Shown here: positions 47,239 to 58,506 of the stretch, piece after piece | Layout of the letters: each line of letters opens with the position of its first letter | Numbering within the stretch: the first letter of the stretch is position 1 | Source: Bombyx mori | Lineage: Eukaryota; Arthropoda; Insecta; Lepidoptera; Bombycidae | Direction: 5' to 3' | Length of the DNA stretch: 64,000 bases | Assembly (NCBI RefSeq): GCF_030269925.1 | Contig: NC_085124.1 | Coordinates: 12,896,001 to 12,960,000 of the forward strand | Position numbers and translations under genes: made by a program | Notes under the pieces: model-generated | What the model was told of the DNA's origin: nothing | What the model saw: the letters and a program-made list of their open reading frames with translations, nothing else | The model's database searches: none

Positions 47239-47765
47239 TTTTTATTTTTATTTTTTTTATTGCTCTTGTGGGCAGACGAGCATACGGCCCACCTGATGGT
47301 GAGTGGTTACCGTCGCCCATGGACTTCAGCAATGCCAGGGGCAGAGCCAAGCCGCTGCCTACCGTTTAATACTCTCCACAAGCCTCGTTTGATGAAGGAC
47401 ATGTCAAAGCGCTCGGGAAACACCGTGGAGGGGAGCTCATTCCATAGCTGGATGGTACGTGGCAAAAAAGACCTCTGGAAACGCACTGTGGATGACCTCA
47501 GTGGCTCCAGGTAGTATGGATGAACTCTACTCCGGTGACGGGCGGTGCGATGGTAAAAACGAGATGCCGGTATCATCTCGAACAATTCCTCAGAGCACTC
47601 CCCATGGAACATACGGTACAAAATACAGAGGGAACCGAAGTCCCTCCGCAGACCCAGAGGTTCCAAGCGATCCGTGAGAATGGGATTATCGACAATCCGG
47701 ACGGCCCTCCTCTGTATGGTGTAATGGAAGAAGCTGGTATTTGGGAGCCCCGGCCCAATCGTCAG
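47239..47765 (-). pseudogene. LINE reverse transcriptase C terminus (family A), longest clean copy
   Basis: The minus strand stays open over IQRRAVRIVDNPILTDRLEP, LYRMFHGECSEELFEMIP, HRSRVHPYYLEPL and IQLWNELPSTVF to GLWRVLNGRQRL, then the common tail. It is the C terminus of a CR1/Jockey-like non-LTR element, 5'-truncated. The open frame continues to 47870 through sequence I do not recognise, beyond the apparent break near 47765. Confidence 0.82.
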
Positions 47766-47969
47766 GATTAGTGACTGTATAAACAAATGTTTGGCATACA
47801 ATGCGTATGGAGAGTTGAAGCAAGGAGCATCATCTCCGTGTCTATAAAGGGTACGTTGAAAAGAAGCCAATTAGGGTGGCGCCATAGTAGCAAGTGGAAA
47901 GATTTTAAAAACATCGCCATAACTACCACGCTTCACTGTTGGAAGATGCTATATTCATATCATTTCCAC

Positions 47970-48152
47970 TTTTTATTGCCTTTGCAGGCAGACGAGCATA
48001 CGGCCAACCTGATGATGAGTAGTTACCGTCGCCCATGGACATCAGCAAAGCCAGGGGCAGAGCGTTAAGGCGTTAAGTACTCTCCAGAAAGCTCGTTTGA
48101 AGAAGGACATGTCATAGCGCTATACTCTACTCCGTGACGTGCGCTGCGATAG
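47970..48152 (-). mobile_element. LINE 3' fragment (family A), with deletions
   Basis: T-rich start; lacks GCCGCTGCCTACC and jumps from GTCATAGCGCT to ACTCTACTCCGTGACG. Confidence 0.7.
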
Positions 48153-49931
48153 CTACTCTAGTTTACCATCGACAACTACCTACTCTATGTTTTGTGTGAA
48201 AGAGTTCATTTTTGTTATTTCTTTGTCAGTCAATGATTGTACGTTTTGAACACTGTAGTTAATTCTCTCATATCGGACTAAGACTAAAGGAGTCTTTCCG
48301 TATATTTTTTTTATTTATAATAAATTTCACTTATGCTATATTTCATAATCAAAATGCAAGGTAGTTTAATAACCTAAAAGTACATATTATTATCCGCAAC
48401 ACCCTTCATCAGATTATAGAAACAGAATTATCAGCAACATGCTTCGTCAAAAAGTAGGTACAATACTTACTTTCAGTTACAAGCGCCGTCATTACGTATA
48501 TTGTATTTACCAAGGGAAAACTATTTATTTTCCTAGTGTTCTTTTTACCATCTTCATTTTCGTCGTATAGGTTTGCACGTAGTTTGATTAATGCGTGATT
48601 GATGTGTTCGGATAGTTTTGTGTGTCAAAAAAGATGTGTGGTGTCGTGGGACACCGGATAGGAACGAAGTTCCTTATTATATAAATATTATTAATTTTAA
48701 GTTCTATTCGTTATTATGATTTCTTTATTGATAAAAAAAATACTTTACAAAGTTATCAACTTTATTTTATTTACAATGATTTATAAAAAATATATAATAA
48801 TAATATACCAAGAAACAGCTATTTATATGAATATTAATAAAAAGAAGGAGAAAGAGAAAATTATTGTACACTACTCGCTTGTGTATGCGACTGTCGCGCC
48901 TGCGCACGTCTCATTTAACGGTTTTATTCCACGCACTTTTTTCCACGGATTTTTTCTTACGGTTTTACTATCACATTTTTTTCAGTTCGGTCGCGCAGCA
49001 AAATCCCTATCCCCTCCCCAAGCCTGCCGTAAGGAAATTCGTTCAAATTATATTCTACGTGTATTGGGTTTTATGCAATAATAGTCACTAAAACACAAAT
49101 TAATTTCAAACAAAGCACCATTTAATAGCATTTACAACATCAATAACATGTTTTTTTTTCTTCTTATATACTAATTCTTAACTGAGTGCGTGGTTGAGGC
49201 ATGGATACATATTTAAAAAAACGTAATTATATCTTAGCTTAAGACTTGCATGTATGCGATCCATTGAACGCCCCGAGTATGAGATAAATTAGTGGAAATT
49301 CGGAATTTTACCCATCGGATTTACTGGATATTTTTCAACAGGGACCCATCCATCGTCAATGACTGAATTGTGTACAATAATATGGAATACTCTAGAATGA
49401 ACGAACAATAAAAGACTTAATTGGCTTTTCTGTAATATAATGAGAAAACAACATTTAAAGCCCTTAATCTCTTTTTTTAATTAATAGGTATTTTAAACAT
49501 TATTATTATTAGATATATTATGCAAAACTTAACTATTTCCTTCAACGAATGACAGACTGATCAGTCAGACCGCCTAATAATAATCTTTTTTTTTTAAACT
49601 AAAGAGTTTTAAAGGTGCGTTACATGTGTGTTTGCAAATTTCGTTTTCATTATCATCACTAACATCGAACTCACCTGATCGATGAGACATTAAAGTCCTT
49701 ATTAAATGTTGAGAAATTTACAGTTTTATTACAAATAAACATGAATGCAATTTAATAAGGCGCATACATACTTGGACATGTCGAAATTTTGCGACTTACG
49801 CAAAATTAATTCTCACATAAATAGCATTTTTAAGTTAGAATTGTGTATTTCTAAACCCAATTGGATGTTATTTATCGCTTATATTTTGATTTAACAAACT
49901 AATTTGACACGTAAATGTGGATTAATACATA
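48153..49931. other. No gene; possible unassigned repeat at 48600-49090
   Basis: AGGAACGAAGTTCCT at 48660-48674 is a perfect inverted repeat next to GGTGTCGTGGGACACCGG, itself inverted (GGTGTC/GACACC). A 121-codon frame at 48716-49081 is AT-rich at its start and has no domain. I suspect an element end but cannot define borders. Confidence 0.35.
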
Positions 49932-50167
49932 TCGACGCTTGAAAGGCAAACGTGACTAAGCGACAATAACTGTTTTATACATAAATGATAGGCAATAACC
50001 ATATTCGATACGCAAAAAAAAAATATATTACTAAGTCTATTAAAATCATTTCAATCATTCAGCTAGATTCGTTAAAATAGATTTTTTTTTAGGTATTTCA
50101 ACTTTAAATTAGTGTACTGTATAGTTCACGCATTGTCACTTAGTCACGTTTGCCTTTCAAGCGTCGA
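49932..50167. mobile_element. TIR MITE, copy 1 of a local pair
   Basis: Ends TCGACGCTTGAAAGGCAAAC are inverted, with arms of about 37 bp, flanked by TA. 236 bp, AT-rich inside, no coding sequence. TA duplication suggests Tc1/mariner mobilisation. Confidence 0.8.
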
Positions 50168-51192
50168 TATATTTCCACACTAAGTTGCTACTTTCACTAC
50201 GGAGAAAAAGCTCTCTTCAAACCAAGCCGAAACGTGGCTTAGGTTTCAACAATGTAAATCACTTTAAAAAATATCAAAATTCAAGTCGTAATTAGTAATT
50301 TCATACAAAAATTAATTATTTGTTTTAATTATTCCATGACAGCCCTGAACTAATCCAACAAGAGTACCGTTAGGCCTCTCATTCTGTTAGACACATCGGA
50401 ACGGGCTGGACAATAATAAACTCGTTCGACTCATTTTAATAATTGAATTCGACACAAAATTCAACCATATTACTAAGATCATAGGGCTCAAAAATATCTG
50501 CAAATTTCAAAACAATTACGTCGAACAATAATACTAAATTTCAACTTTATTGCAAACACAAAAGAAGCTGTTTCTGTTTATTTCAATCAGTTCGGAGAGC
50601 CCGCCCGACTAAGCCGGTCGCTATTTTGGGATCTTCCAATAGTTTGTACTGAGGTAATTAAAGTTATCACTTATATCTATGTATTAGAATATATCTATAA
50701 TATAGATCCTGTATACAATCAAAATCCACTGGGTGGCGGCATACATTTCTTAATAATTAAATTTAAGTTCCCTTAACAAATTCATAGAACTTTAATCAAA
50801 CTACCTTCAAGCCAATTTTATTTTTCTAAAACATTTATTTGCTTTAAAAATGTTTGCAAAAAATATTATTTTTCTATGAAAATAATCTTAAAATATATTT
50901 TACATTTCTGAAACATTGAAATTCGAGGTACCCACGTAACTAAAAAAAAAAAAACATTAAGACAGTATTTATATAATAATTATTGAGGTAGTAAAATAAA
51001 GCAGCTGCTTTTTTTTTTAATATTAATCATAAATGCGAAAGTGATTGCTCTCGTCTCTGGGAACAAAATTATTTATTTCAGAAACAAGTCCATATGTGTA
51101 CATAGATAGAATGATTGAAATATATTTAAAATTAACATTTACACATCATCAATTAAAAAAATTTAAAAATATACTATATAATATTATGTATA
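50168..51192. other. No gene found between the MITE pair
   Basis: AT-rich, nothing recognised. Confidence 0.4.
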
Positions 51193-51451
51193 TCGACGCT
51201 TGAAAGGCAAACAGAACTAAGCGACAATAACTGCTTTATACATAAATGATAGGCAATAACCATATTTGATGCGCAAAAAAATGTATATTTCTAGGTCTAT
51301 TAAAATCATTTCAATCCTACAGCTACTAGCTAGATTCTACTACAGCTAGATTCGTTAAAATAAATTTTGTTTTCAGGTATTTCAACTTTAAATAAGTCTA
51401 CTGTAAACTTCATGCATTGTCGCTTAGTCACGTTTGCCTTTCAAGCGTCGA
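51193..51451. mobile_element. TIR MITE, copy 2 of a local pair
   Basis: Same ends and TA flanks as copy 1, same orientation, 1.26 kb away. It is 259 bp, with an extra CTACTAGCTAGATT-type duplication in the centre. Confidence 0.8.
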
Positions 51452-51655
51452 TATGATTAAAAATAATTATCAGTTAAAAACGTTGATAAATATTCATATC
51501 GAGAGGTGAAAGGCTATTTTAGTTTAAGCCACATTTTGCTTAACACGCGTTATTTATCTTTGTAATGAAAGGTACGTTTTATTACAACAAGTATCAAAAG
51601 TATGTTTTTAATTGAACATCAATTAAGTTTACCGCGTTCAAACAGCTGAAGAAGT

Positions 51656-51795
51656 GTTTTTTTTTTTCCTTGTAGGCAGACGAGCGTACGGCCCACCTGA
51701 TGGTGAGTGGTTACCGTCGCCCATGGACTTCAGCAATGCCAGGGGCAGAGCCAAGCCGCTGCCTACCACTTAATACTCTCCACAAGCCTCGTTTT
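51656..51795 (-). mobile_element. LINE 3' fragment (family A)
   Basis: T run, standard tail and a little further, ending CTCCACAAGCCTCGTTTTT. Confidence 0.75.
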
Positions 51796-52511
51796 TGTCA
51801 TGATATTTTTTTCCAAATTTACCACTTTTAATGTCTCTTCTGTAAAGTTGTAAAAATGTTGCTTAAGCCGACCAGCCTTTCACCCGTCGATATTTAATGC
51901 TGACACGTCTTATACTGTGCGGCTCGATCACCTCCGACAATGTGCGCGAATCAAAAGTAACATCATTATTGTATCATACTAAATTAATTTCTTATTCTCG
52001 TCACTAAATCGATACAAGAATAAAACTGTCATTAAACAAAAATTAAGTTTTTTTACAAACAAATATGGATACAATTACAGTACGGTGCAAGCAATCATAG
52101 TAATATCATTATTATATCAAATTGGGTTAGACCCACATATTTACAGTTTCGACTAGATTTACAGGGTTTATTTAAAATACATATACAAGAAAAACGTTCA
52201 TATTGATCGTCCTTGTTCATTGAGACATTCGACCTCAGATCTCAAAGTAAATGGTATATTAGATATCATAAATACTTTATAAAACATAGGGCTGTGAAGA
52301 TACTAACGTTATCGTCAACGGCTATACATTTTTGAAACATGAGTTTATAAAAATATATTATTATATTAATATGTTAATAAAATGACATTTGGAATAAATT
52401 TCAATTGCGCGTTATCTATATTTGGCTCTTTTGGTTGACAAGGTGTGACAACCCTGTCAGTCCCCTCACTACGGAGCTAGCGCCATTTGTCCTTAGTTCT
52501 TCTATACGATC
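51796..52511. other. No gene found
   Basis: AT-rich intergenic DNA; nothing recognised. Confidence 0.4.
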
Positions 52512-52519
52512 AATTAAAT

Positions 52520-53114
52520 GAACCTTTCCCAAAGTGGGCGATAACGCCCCTTTTTGGCCGCTACAGGCCTAAAGGGGGACGTTACGAGACCTAGGAAAAA
52601 AGGGGGCGTTGTATAGAGGCTTGGGAAGAGATTTGTAATTTCGTCTAGGATAACTCTTAGGTTGGGTTCACACGGCATTGCCCTGCATATTTTCTTTGTA
52701 TTCGTTGTTTTAACGTACAATCATCTGGGTGTTCGTGCAGTAATTTTCATTCGTGTAAAAACGAACGTGTGAAAGAGACAGAGCTATATACTATGTGCCA
52801 CTGCCGTTAAAATTCATTCGATTTGCTTGACAAGTCCGTTGAGTATTCATTTAAACGCATAAGCGGCGTACGATTTTTTGCAGTACAAATGACACGCCAA
52901 TGATTCTATGTACAATGTATGTGCCACTATTCATACCACTAATCATTCGTTAAGACTTATACTGCAGATAAACGTGCAGGACAATGCCTTGTGAACCCAA
53001 CCTTCGATTAAGCTCTCGCTATAGTGGTATTTAAGTAGGTGAAAAAATTAGGGCGCTAAAAACCAATTTATTCTCAAAGTGACGTACTAGACAAAATAAG
53101 TTTGAGAACCTCTG
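52520..53114. mobile_element. hAT-type element with a nested insertion
   Basis: AATTAAAT occurs exactly on both sides (52512-52519 and 53115-53122), an 8-bp hAT-type duplication. The right end inverted reads CAGAGGTTCTCAAAC and the left has TTTCCCAAAGTGGGCG; the left terminal bases have drifted. Without the insertion at 52660-53002 the element would be about 250 bp and non-coding. Confidence 0.75.
52660..53002. mobile_element. MITE nested in the hAT element
   Basis: GGTTGGGTTCACACGGCATT at the left is matched inverted at the right (AATGCCTTGTGAACCCAACC) with two differences; arms are about 29 bp. Flanks TTA and TTC are consistent with a decayed 3-bp PIF/Harbinger duplication. 343 bp, non-coding. 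Confidence 0.75.
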
Positions 53115-53272
53115 AATTAAATCAAAAAGCTGCCGTCTATTATAAATGTAATGTATTTCAAAATTTGTACTTAAACATTTGCTTTTCTATCACTAGGTTC
53201 GCTAGGCGGACTGCTACACATGTCTCTGCATACTACTTTAGTCTGAGCACGCCGCTGACAATATTTTACTTC

Positions 53273-53408
53273 TAGCTGCTCTTGAGTTGTTAGGTCTCCT
53301 TCGGAGGCGCTCGGGCAGCTGTTAGCAAAACCCCACCCTTCCTGGCTGAGCCTTTGCTCGTCCACCTGTCCTGGTGAAACTGGAGAGATCTCCGGGACAC
53401 CAGTAACC
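53273..53408 (+). mobile_element. Repeat fragment related to the variant family B copy
   Basis: TGCTCTTGAGTTGTTAGGTC and CCTTCGGAGGCGCTCGGGC match 21311-21390. Confidence 0.6.
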
Positions 53409-53426
53409 ATTCAATCATAATCTATA

Positions 53427-53605
53427 TCTATACTAATATATAAATCTACAGTAGTTTTTACGGATGCTCGGTTAAAACTACTGAACCGTGCATCCGATTG
53501 ACTTGAAACTCGGTATCCATGTAGAAAATACATGTACTTAATGGATAGACTAATATTTATTAATGTTAATTTTATATACCCAGCGAAGCGGACAGGTACA
53601 GCTAG
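53427..53605 (+). mobile_element. Helitron-like element, family 2
   Basis: TCTATACTAATATATAAATC after A, CTAG before T; 179 bp. Sister at 60426-60641 has an additional internal stretch. Confidence 0.75.
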
Positions 53606-53908
53606 TATATATATATTCGACGTACAAGCTTTACAAGTTCCCACAAAAATATAAATGCCGACAATTGCTTTTTGTATTATACAAGTACTTCATTTGCACA
53701 CTTTAAGTACGTATCTTTCAAAGAATCAAATATCAAAAATAATTATCCTTTTTTTTTTCTTTCGGAAATCATTTCTGCTTAATGGCAACACTGTATTTGT
53801 AACTGGTACGGAGTTAAATACTCGAAAAATATAGCTTCCGTTTTTTTTTTCTTGTTTTTTTTTCAATATTTTCTTTCATAAAACTGTCGAACGTCACATG
53901 TAAAGTGT

Positions 53909-54006
53909 TTACATAAAATCGACCTTGTTCGGATTGCTCATCTCCTGGGAGCTCTGCAGCAGCAGACTGTAGCTGTACACCGCGAGAACGCAATAAGCGA
54001 TCACAC
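53909..54006 (-). CDS. Small four-pass membrane protein, last exon
   Basis: The exon follows TTATTTCAG; its first two bases complete a glycine codon. It encodes the end of membrane segment 4 (VIAYCVLAVYSY) and a polar tail SLLLQSSQEMSNPNKVDFM, with TAA at 53911-53909. The spliced coding sequence is 519 bp, 172 residues, with four hydrophobic segments and both termini predicted cytoplasmic. Proteins of this size and shape in insects are mostly uncharacterised, with some resemblance in plan to LAPTM proteins of lysosomal membranes. No function is claimed. Confidence 0.82.
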
Positions 54007-54172
54007 CTGAAATAAAACAAAACTTCCAACAACAACATTTCCTTTTAACAAACATACTTACGTTACCCGTGCTTGTTTTGAAAACAAATGACGATTTGAT
54101 AAATCAGTTCAGAGGTCAGAGGTCCTTAATGTTTACGTCTGGTTATTTATCACATTATATCAAATGTATATA

Positions 54173-54908
54173 TCGTCTTCTCGCATTAAAACTATACTAG
54201 AGGTCCCGCAGTAGTCGAAATTCGACTATAAATAATTGGAATTGTAAGTTTGTACACTATTATGATTGTATTTTATACTTCTATAATCACAAATTTCGCC
54301 AATACTACACTATAAAAAATATTAACAAAGACAAACAATATTTAATCTATTCTCAATTTGACAACAGACGTCAAGAACAAAAGTGTGACAATAAATAATA
54401 TGCATGCGTGTGTGCATCAAATACATGGTATGTAGTGTGTGTAATGTTTTCTTTATTGATTTAATGTATCTTTTATGCATTATTTTAAAAAAATATTAGC
54501 ATTGTGCACTTCTTCTCTATATTCTCTATAAGTGTGGGAAATTTCATACTCCTCCGTCCGCGCAATTTTCGTAAAAAGGGATACAAAGTCTTTGCTTCAC
54601 GTATTAATATATAGATAATCTCAAAACTTACTAATTTTACAGGAGAGTGTTTTAAAGGTTTAACATGTGATATTTTTAATATTAATCATCTTTGCAACCT
54701 TTTTTTTTTAACCAGTTACATTATCTGTCTCTTAAAGTAAGATAAAATTATGTATTAATTTTGTTAATATTAATACTAAAAAAAAAACTAAACTACGCTC
54801 TTTTGACAGTATTTATGAGAAAAATACTGGTGATTCCAAATGATTCCGCATCTTAACTGAATTTCGATTATTTTAGGAAATATGTACACTTTTAACGCGA
54901 AAAGACGA
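54173..54908. mobile_element. MITE (family TCGTCTT) carrying a Helitron
   Basis: Inverted ends TCGTCTTCTCGCATT and TCGTCTTTTCGCGTT match the copy at 26721-27061, in opposite orientation. The Helitron at 54197-54615 interrupts it 24 bp from the left end. It lies in intron 3 of the membrane-protein gene. Confidence 0.8.
54197..54615 (-). mobile_element. Helitron-like element, family 3, inside a MITE
   Basis: On the minus strand it runs from TCTATATATTAATACG to CCTCTAG, between A and T of the host MITE, with no target duplication. 419 bp, non-coding. The empty MITE elsewhere confirms both borders. Confidence 0.88.
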
Positions 54909-55143
54909 TATGAGCTCGGCTCCTTACAGCTACGTGTTTCTTACTGTCCAACCAATGTCGACGAATTTCCTACCCAACTGAGCTATATCAAAGAATTTGC
55001 TATCAATTTCAAATTAATATAATACCCGTTTTGCATTAAGCGTTGCAAATTATCATTAAATTCACGTGGTCAAGTAGGGTCACCGTGGTCAGGAGGGGGG
55101 CAAAGTCATTTCCGTATTGCACATAACTAACTTAATAACATTA

Positions 55144-55455
55144 TCTAGAAAATTATAAAGCTGAAGGGTTTGTTTGTTTGAACGCGCTAATCTCAGGAAC
55201 TACTGGTCCGATTTGAAAAATTCTTTCAGTGTTAGATAAGTCATTTATTGAGGAAGGCTATAGGCTATATAACATCACGGTAAAGCCAATACAAGTGGAG
55301 CACCAATGAATAATGTTTCAAAATAGTTTAAATAGCTCCTTAACATTCTATAATTCAAAAATATTTTCACTTTCTACGTAAATGAAGTGGGGGTAAAATT
55401 TAGCGTTATGCCAAAGTAACTATTCCACGCGGACGGAGTCGCGGGCAAATGCTAG
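55144..55455 (+). mobile_element. Helitron-like element, family 4
   Basis: TCTAGAAAATTATAAAGCTG after A; ends GGGCAAATGCTAG before T. 312 bp. In intron 3 of the membrane-protein gene. Confidence 0.72.
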
Positions 55456-55576
55456 TCTTTTAAACAAAACACAACCTAACTATAAATATATCTCTTGTTT
55501 AAGAATCACTCGGACAATAATGATAAAGCGTTTATTTATTTAGCCATCCTCTACCAACTCTATATTATAAAATTCA

Positions 55577-55688
55577 GTAGGAAGCGGCTTGGTTTTGCCC
55601 CTGGTATTGCTGAAGTCCACGGGCGACGGTAGCCACACACAATCAGTTGGGCCGTATGCTCGTCTGCATACAAGGGTAATTAAAAAAG
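55577..55688 (+). mobile_element. LINE 3' terminal fragment (family A)
   Basis: Plus-strand copy ending ACAAGGGTAATTAAAAAAG. Confidence 0.72.
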
Positions 55689-55760
55689 CACAGTTAGCTT
55701 CTCCGAAAGACGGTGGGGCCACGAAACCATTACAGTCAGCAGGAGGCCCAATAACCCTGA

Positions 55761-56010
55761 GTTTTTTATTTATTGCTTTGATAGGTGGACGAGCTCACAG
55801 CCCACCTGATGTTAAGTGGTTACTGGAGCCCATAGACATCTACAAAGTAAATGCGCCACCCACCTTGAGATATAAGTTCTAAGATCTCAGTACAGTTACA
55901 ACGGCTGCCCCCACCCTTCAAACCGAAACGCATTTACTGCTTCACGGCAGAAATAGGCGGGGTGGTGGTACCTACACGTGCGGGCTCACAAGAGGTCCTA
56001 GCACCAGTAA
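55761..56010 (-). mobile_element. Bm1 SINE, tRNA head missing
   Basis: Minus-strand copy in intron 3; T-rich tail to CCTAGCACCAGTAAC. Confidence 0.85.
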
Positions 56011-56442
56011 CAAAGTTTCCAGACTGGGCCAAAATATAGCTGAGGCTTTGTTGTCATAATCTAAATTCTGACCTGACTCGTCTGAGACTATTGAATATGT
56101 CACGTTTAAAGCAAAACAAAAACTATTAATTCTATTGTATAAGTGGTTCTTATCAGGTTTTTCTATTTTATCAAATCTCCGATATGCCACTATCATTAAT
56201 AGATACCGAAAAAAAACTATAATATGATAATAAATAACACACTGAAATGGCGTGTTGTGAAATTCCCAAAACATCGAAAACCGAACCAGAATGAGGGTAG
56301 ATAGATTTATTCGCTCCTAAAATCCTACCCACAGTTTTCACTCTACTTATAATACCTAAAAACCCTAAGTAATAAAACCCATTAAATAAATAGTATACAT
56401 AACTGAAAACCAAGAAAATATCACACAATAATAACAACTCAC

Positions 56443-56596
56443 CAAAGGCTAAAACCGCTTCCAGAAACGCCACGAATATTTCAGATCCGGATCCGGAGAA
56501 TCCGCACAGCACCATGGTTAAGATAATGAACAACAGCGCGCACACGAACAAGACTATCATTGTGTACACCCACACTTTGAGACCGGTTATGTTGCG
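56443..56596 (-). CDS. Small four-pass membrane protein, exon 3
   Basis: The exon follows AAATTTCAG and ends in phase 1 before GTGAGT. It encodes residues 90-140 plus one base: RNITGLK (a possible N-glycosylation sequon NIT, unlikely to be used if this loop is cytoplasmic), membrane segment 3 (about 97-121, WVYTMIVLFVCALLFIILTM), a GFSGSGS turn and the start of segment 4 with a buried-looking glutamate (AFLEAVLAF). A different repeat begins about 40 bp upstream of the acceptor. Confidence 0.88.
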
Positions 56597-56633
56597 CTGA
56601 AATTTACGGCAAATTTACACGTTATTTTGCGAC

Positions 56634-56892
56634 CCTGCCTTTTGAGTGAGGTACTTCTATCAAAACGGTCACCGTTCCCGCCGAACCCATCGCTTACGAC
56701 GAAGGGCTCGCCGAGTAAATTAACCCATAGACACAGCCCACTGAGTTTCTCGCCGAATCTTCTTGGTGGGTAGCATTTCCGATCCGATGGTAGATTCTGC
56801 GAAGCACTGCTCTTGCTAGGGCCAGTGTTAGCAACACTCCCGGTTTGAGTCCCGAGAGCTCTCAAGGCTATCAGCATAGGTAGGAAAAAAAA
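56634..56892 (+). mobile_element. Interspersed repeat family B, at a splice acceptor
   Basis: Longer copy ending AGGTAGGAAAAAAAAA. Relative to the minus-strand gene it is antisense, and begins about 37 bp upstream of the exon 3 acceptor. Confidence 0.72.
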
Positions 56893-57991
56893 AGCGCCTC
56901 TAAATCAAGATGACTTAGACTCTATTGAGACTCTTATTCGGTTAACCGTAACGTCATCGTGAAACCAATATCCGCTCTCACTTTTTGGAGATATTGAATG
57001 TTACGACCAGATTATTAAGCATTTTTGTATAAAAATCAAAATTGGTTTTGGTATTTTTAGATACTACATCGACGATATGCTAGTTTATGGAGGTCAACGT
57101 ATGTTCTGTTTTCTATATTGGAACAAACAGCTACAGGATAAAACAAACAGATGGTACCGACTAGAGCGATTCTCGAAAAACCGAATATTATTTAGTTTTA
57201 TCAAAATCCGTCTTGTATTTTCTTTCAGCTCTATTTCATATTCCATTTTCACGCGATAAATACACCTTCTATTCGCTACTTTGGTCGAACAGATAGCTTA
57301 TGTTGAACAAACATATGGTAAATATTGTAGTACCTAAATATTTTTTAGATTTAACATGAATTTTATCGATGCCTGCTCTTACGCACCCTTCGCTATTATC
57401 CGCTCATATGTCCCGTCACGGTTCACCTGACATGGATTTTATACTACAACGCCTTATCAACTACCACTTGACATGGGCCCACTGTTCCCCCGCCATCTAT
57501 TTTATTGAAACTTGCCTGTCTCCGTTTGTCTCAGGTCTACTTGTATTTAACTATCTTCCTTCTCTGTAAAATTATCTACCTACTTAAGCCAAAAACAGTA
57601 AACAGGTATGCTGCTGTGTTTAGAAGTAAGTTTAGCATCTTCCATCTTGTTATCCTTTGAAATTCTGGCTTAGTTAATGTAATTGCCTGTTTTTATATTG
57701 CCATCAAAAAGTAACGAGGTATAAATAATACTATTAGTACCGTGGCGGTGTCTAAATTAAGAAAGAACCAGTGTTTCTGTGAAAATGAAAAATGTTTCAC
57801 AGAATATATTTTCTGTCTGACAATTCGAAATTAATTTTCACTTCACTGAATCTTTGGCTGGCAAGATGGCGACTACTACTAGGCAGTACTGTGTTCTTTT
57901 TTGGTAGAATTTCATTACTAAATCAAATTCCTAACGGCCAGTAAAACGATCTCTCTACAATTTAGGATGATATTTTAATTTAAGAATTTAC

Positions 57992-58177
57992 CTTGAAGAT
58001 TGAAAACATCAAAATGACAGCCAGCACCAGGTGTATCAAGGAGGCAGCGACTCCGGCAACCGTGACCTTATACCAGGTCGAGTACAAGTGGTCTTCAGCG
58101 TCTTCGATGGTACCCATCAGAGCACGGGCGTCCTCGGCACATATCGAACACACGATCACCAGTGCCAATGATAACAA
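57992..58177 (-). CDS. Small four-pass membrane protein, exon 2
   Basis: The exon follows TCTTCCAG and ends with AAG before GTAAAT. Its 62 codons cover residues 28-89: the rest of membrane segment 1 (about residues 20-40, LLSLALVIVCSIC), an acidic loop (residues 41-58, with EDARALMG and EDAEDH) and segment 2 (about 64-87, ending in LAVILMFSIF). It is phase 0 at both ends. A Helitron begins only 35 bp upstream of the acceptor. Confidence 0.88.
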
Positions 58178-58212
58178 CTGGAAGATTATTGATGTCTTAT
58201 TATTATTTATTA

Positions 58213-58506
58213 CTAGTTGACCCGGCAGACTCCGTAGTGCCTCAATCGATAAATAAAAGATCTAAACTTTTGTATAAAATAAACTTGAAACAAACAAAAG
58301 GAATCCGTCCGACGGAGGACAGACACAACAAAGGAAAAACAAAATTGTTATTTTTATTTAATTCCGAGCATTTTCATATTTATCTACCTTTTAAACCTTC
58401 CCTGGACTTCCACAAATAATTCAAGACCAAAATTAGCCAAATCGGTCCAGCCGCTCTCGAGTTTTAGCGAGACTAACAAACAGCAATTCATTTTTATATA
58501 TATAGA
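58213..58506 (-). mobile_element. Helitron-like element, family 1, at a splice acceptor
   Basis: Minus-strand start TCTATATATATAAAAATG after A, end GGTCAACTAG before T; 294 bp. Its 3' end lies 35 bp upstream of the exon 2 acceptor. Confidence 0.82.

Noticed and set aside
47307..47870. 187-codon minus-strand frame as a host gene
   Set aside because: Its sequence is the C terminus of a LINE reverse transcriptase and ends in the same repeat tail as about ten other copies here.
48716..49081. 121-codon plus-strand frame
   Set aside because: The first half is AT-driven Ile/Lys/Tyr, no domain is recognised, no splice or codon evidence supports it, and it lies in a suspected repeat.
54113..54125. 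Nuclear receptor DR1 site (AGGTCA-G-AGGTCC)
   Set aside because: One isolated match to a short motif in an intron is expected by chance at this window size.
56171..56575. 134-codon minus-strand frame as a gene in itself
   Set aside because: Only its first part is exon 3 of the membrane-protein gene; the frame then reads through the GTGAGT donor into intron.
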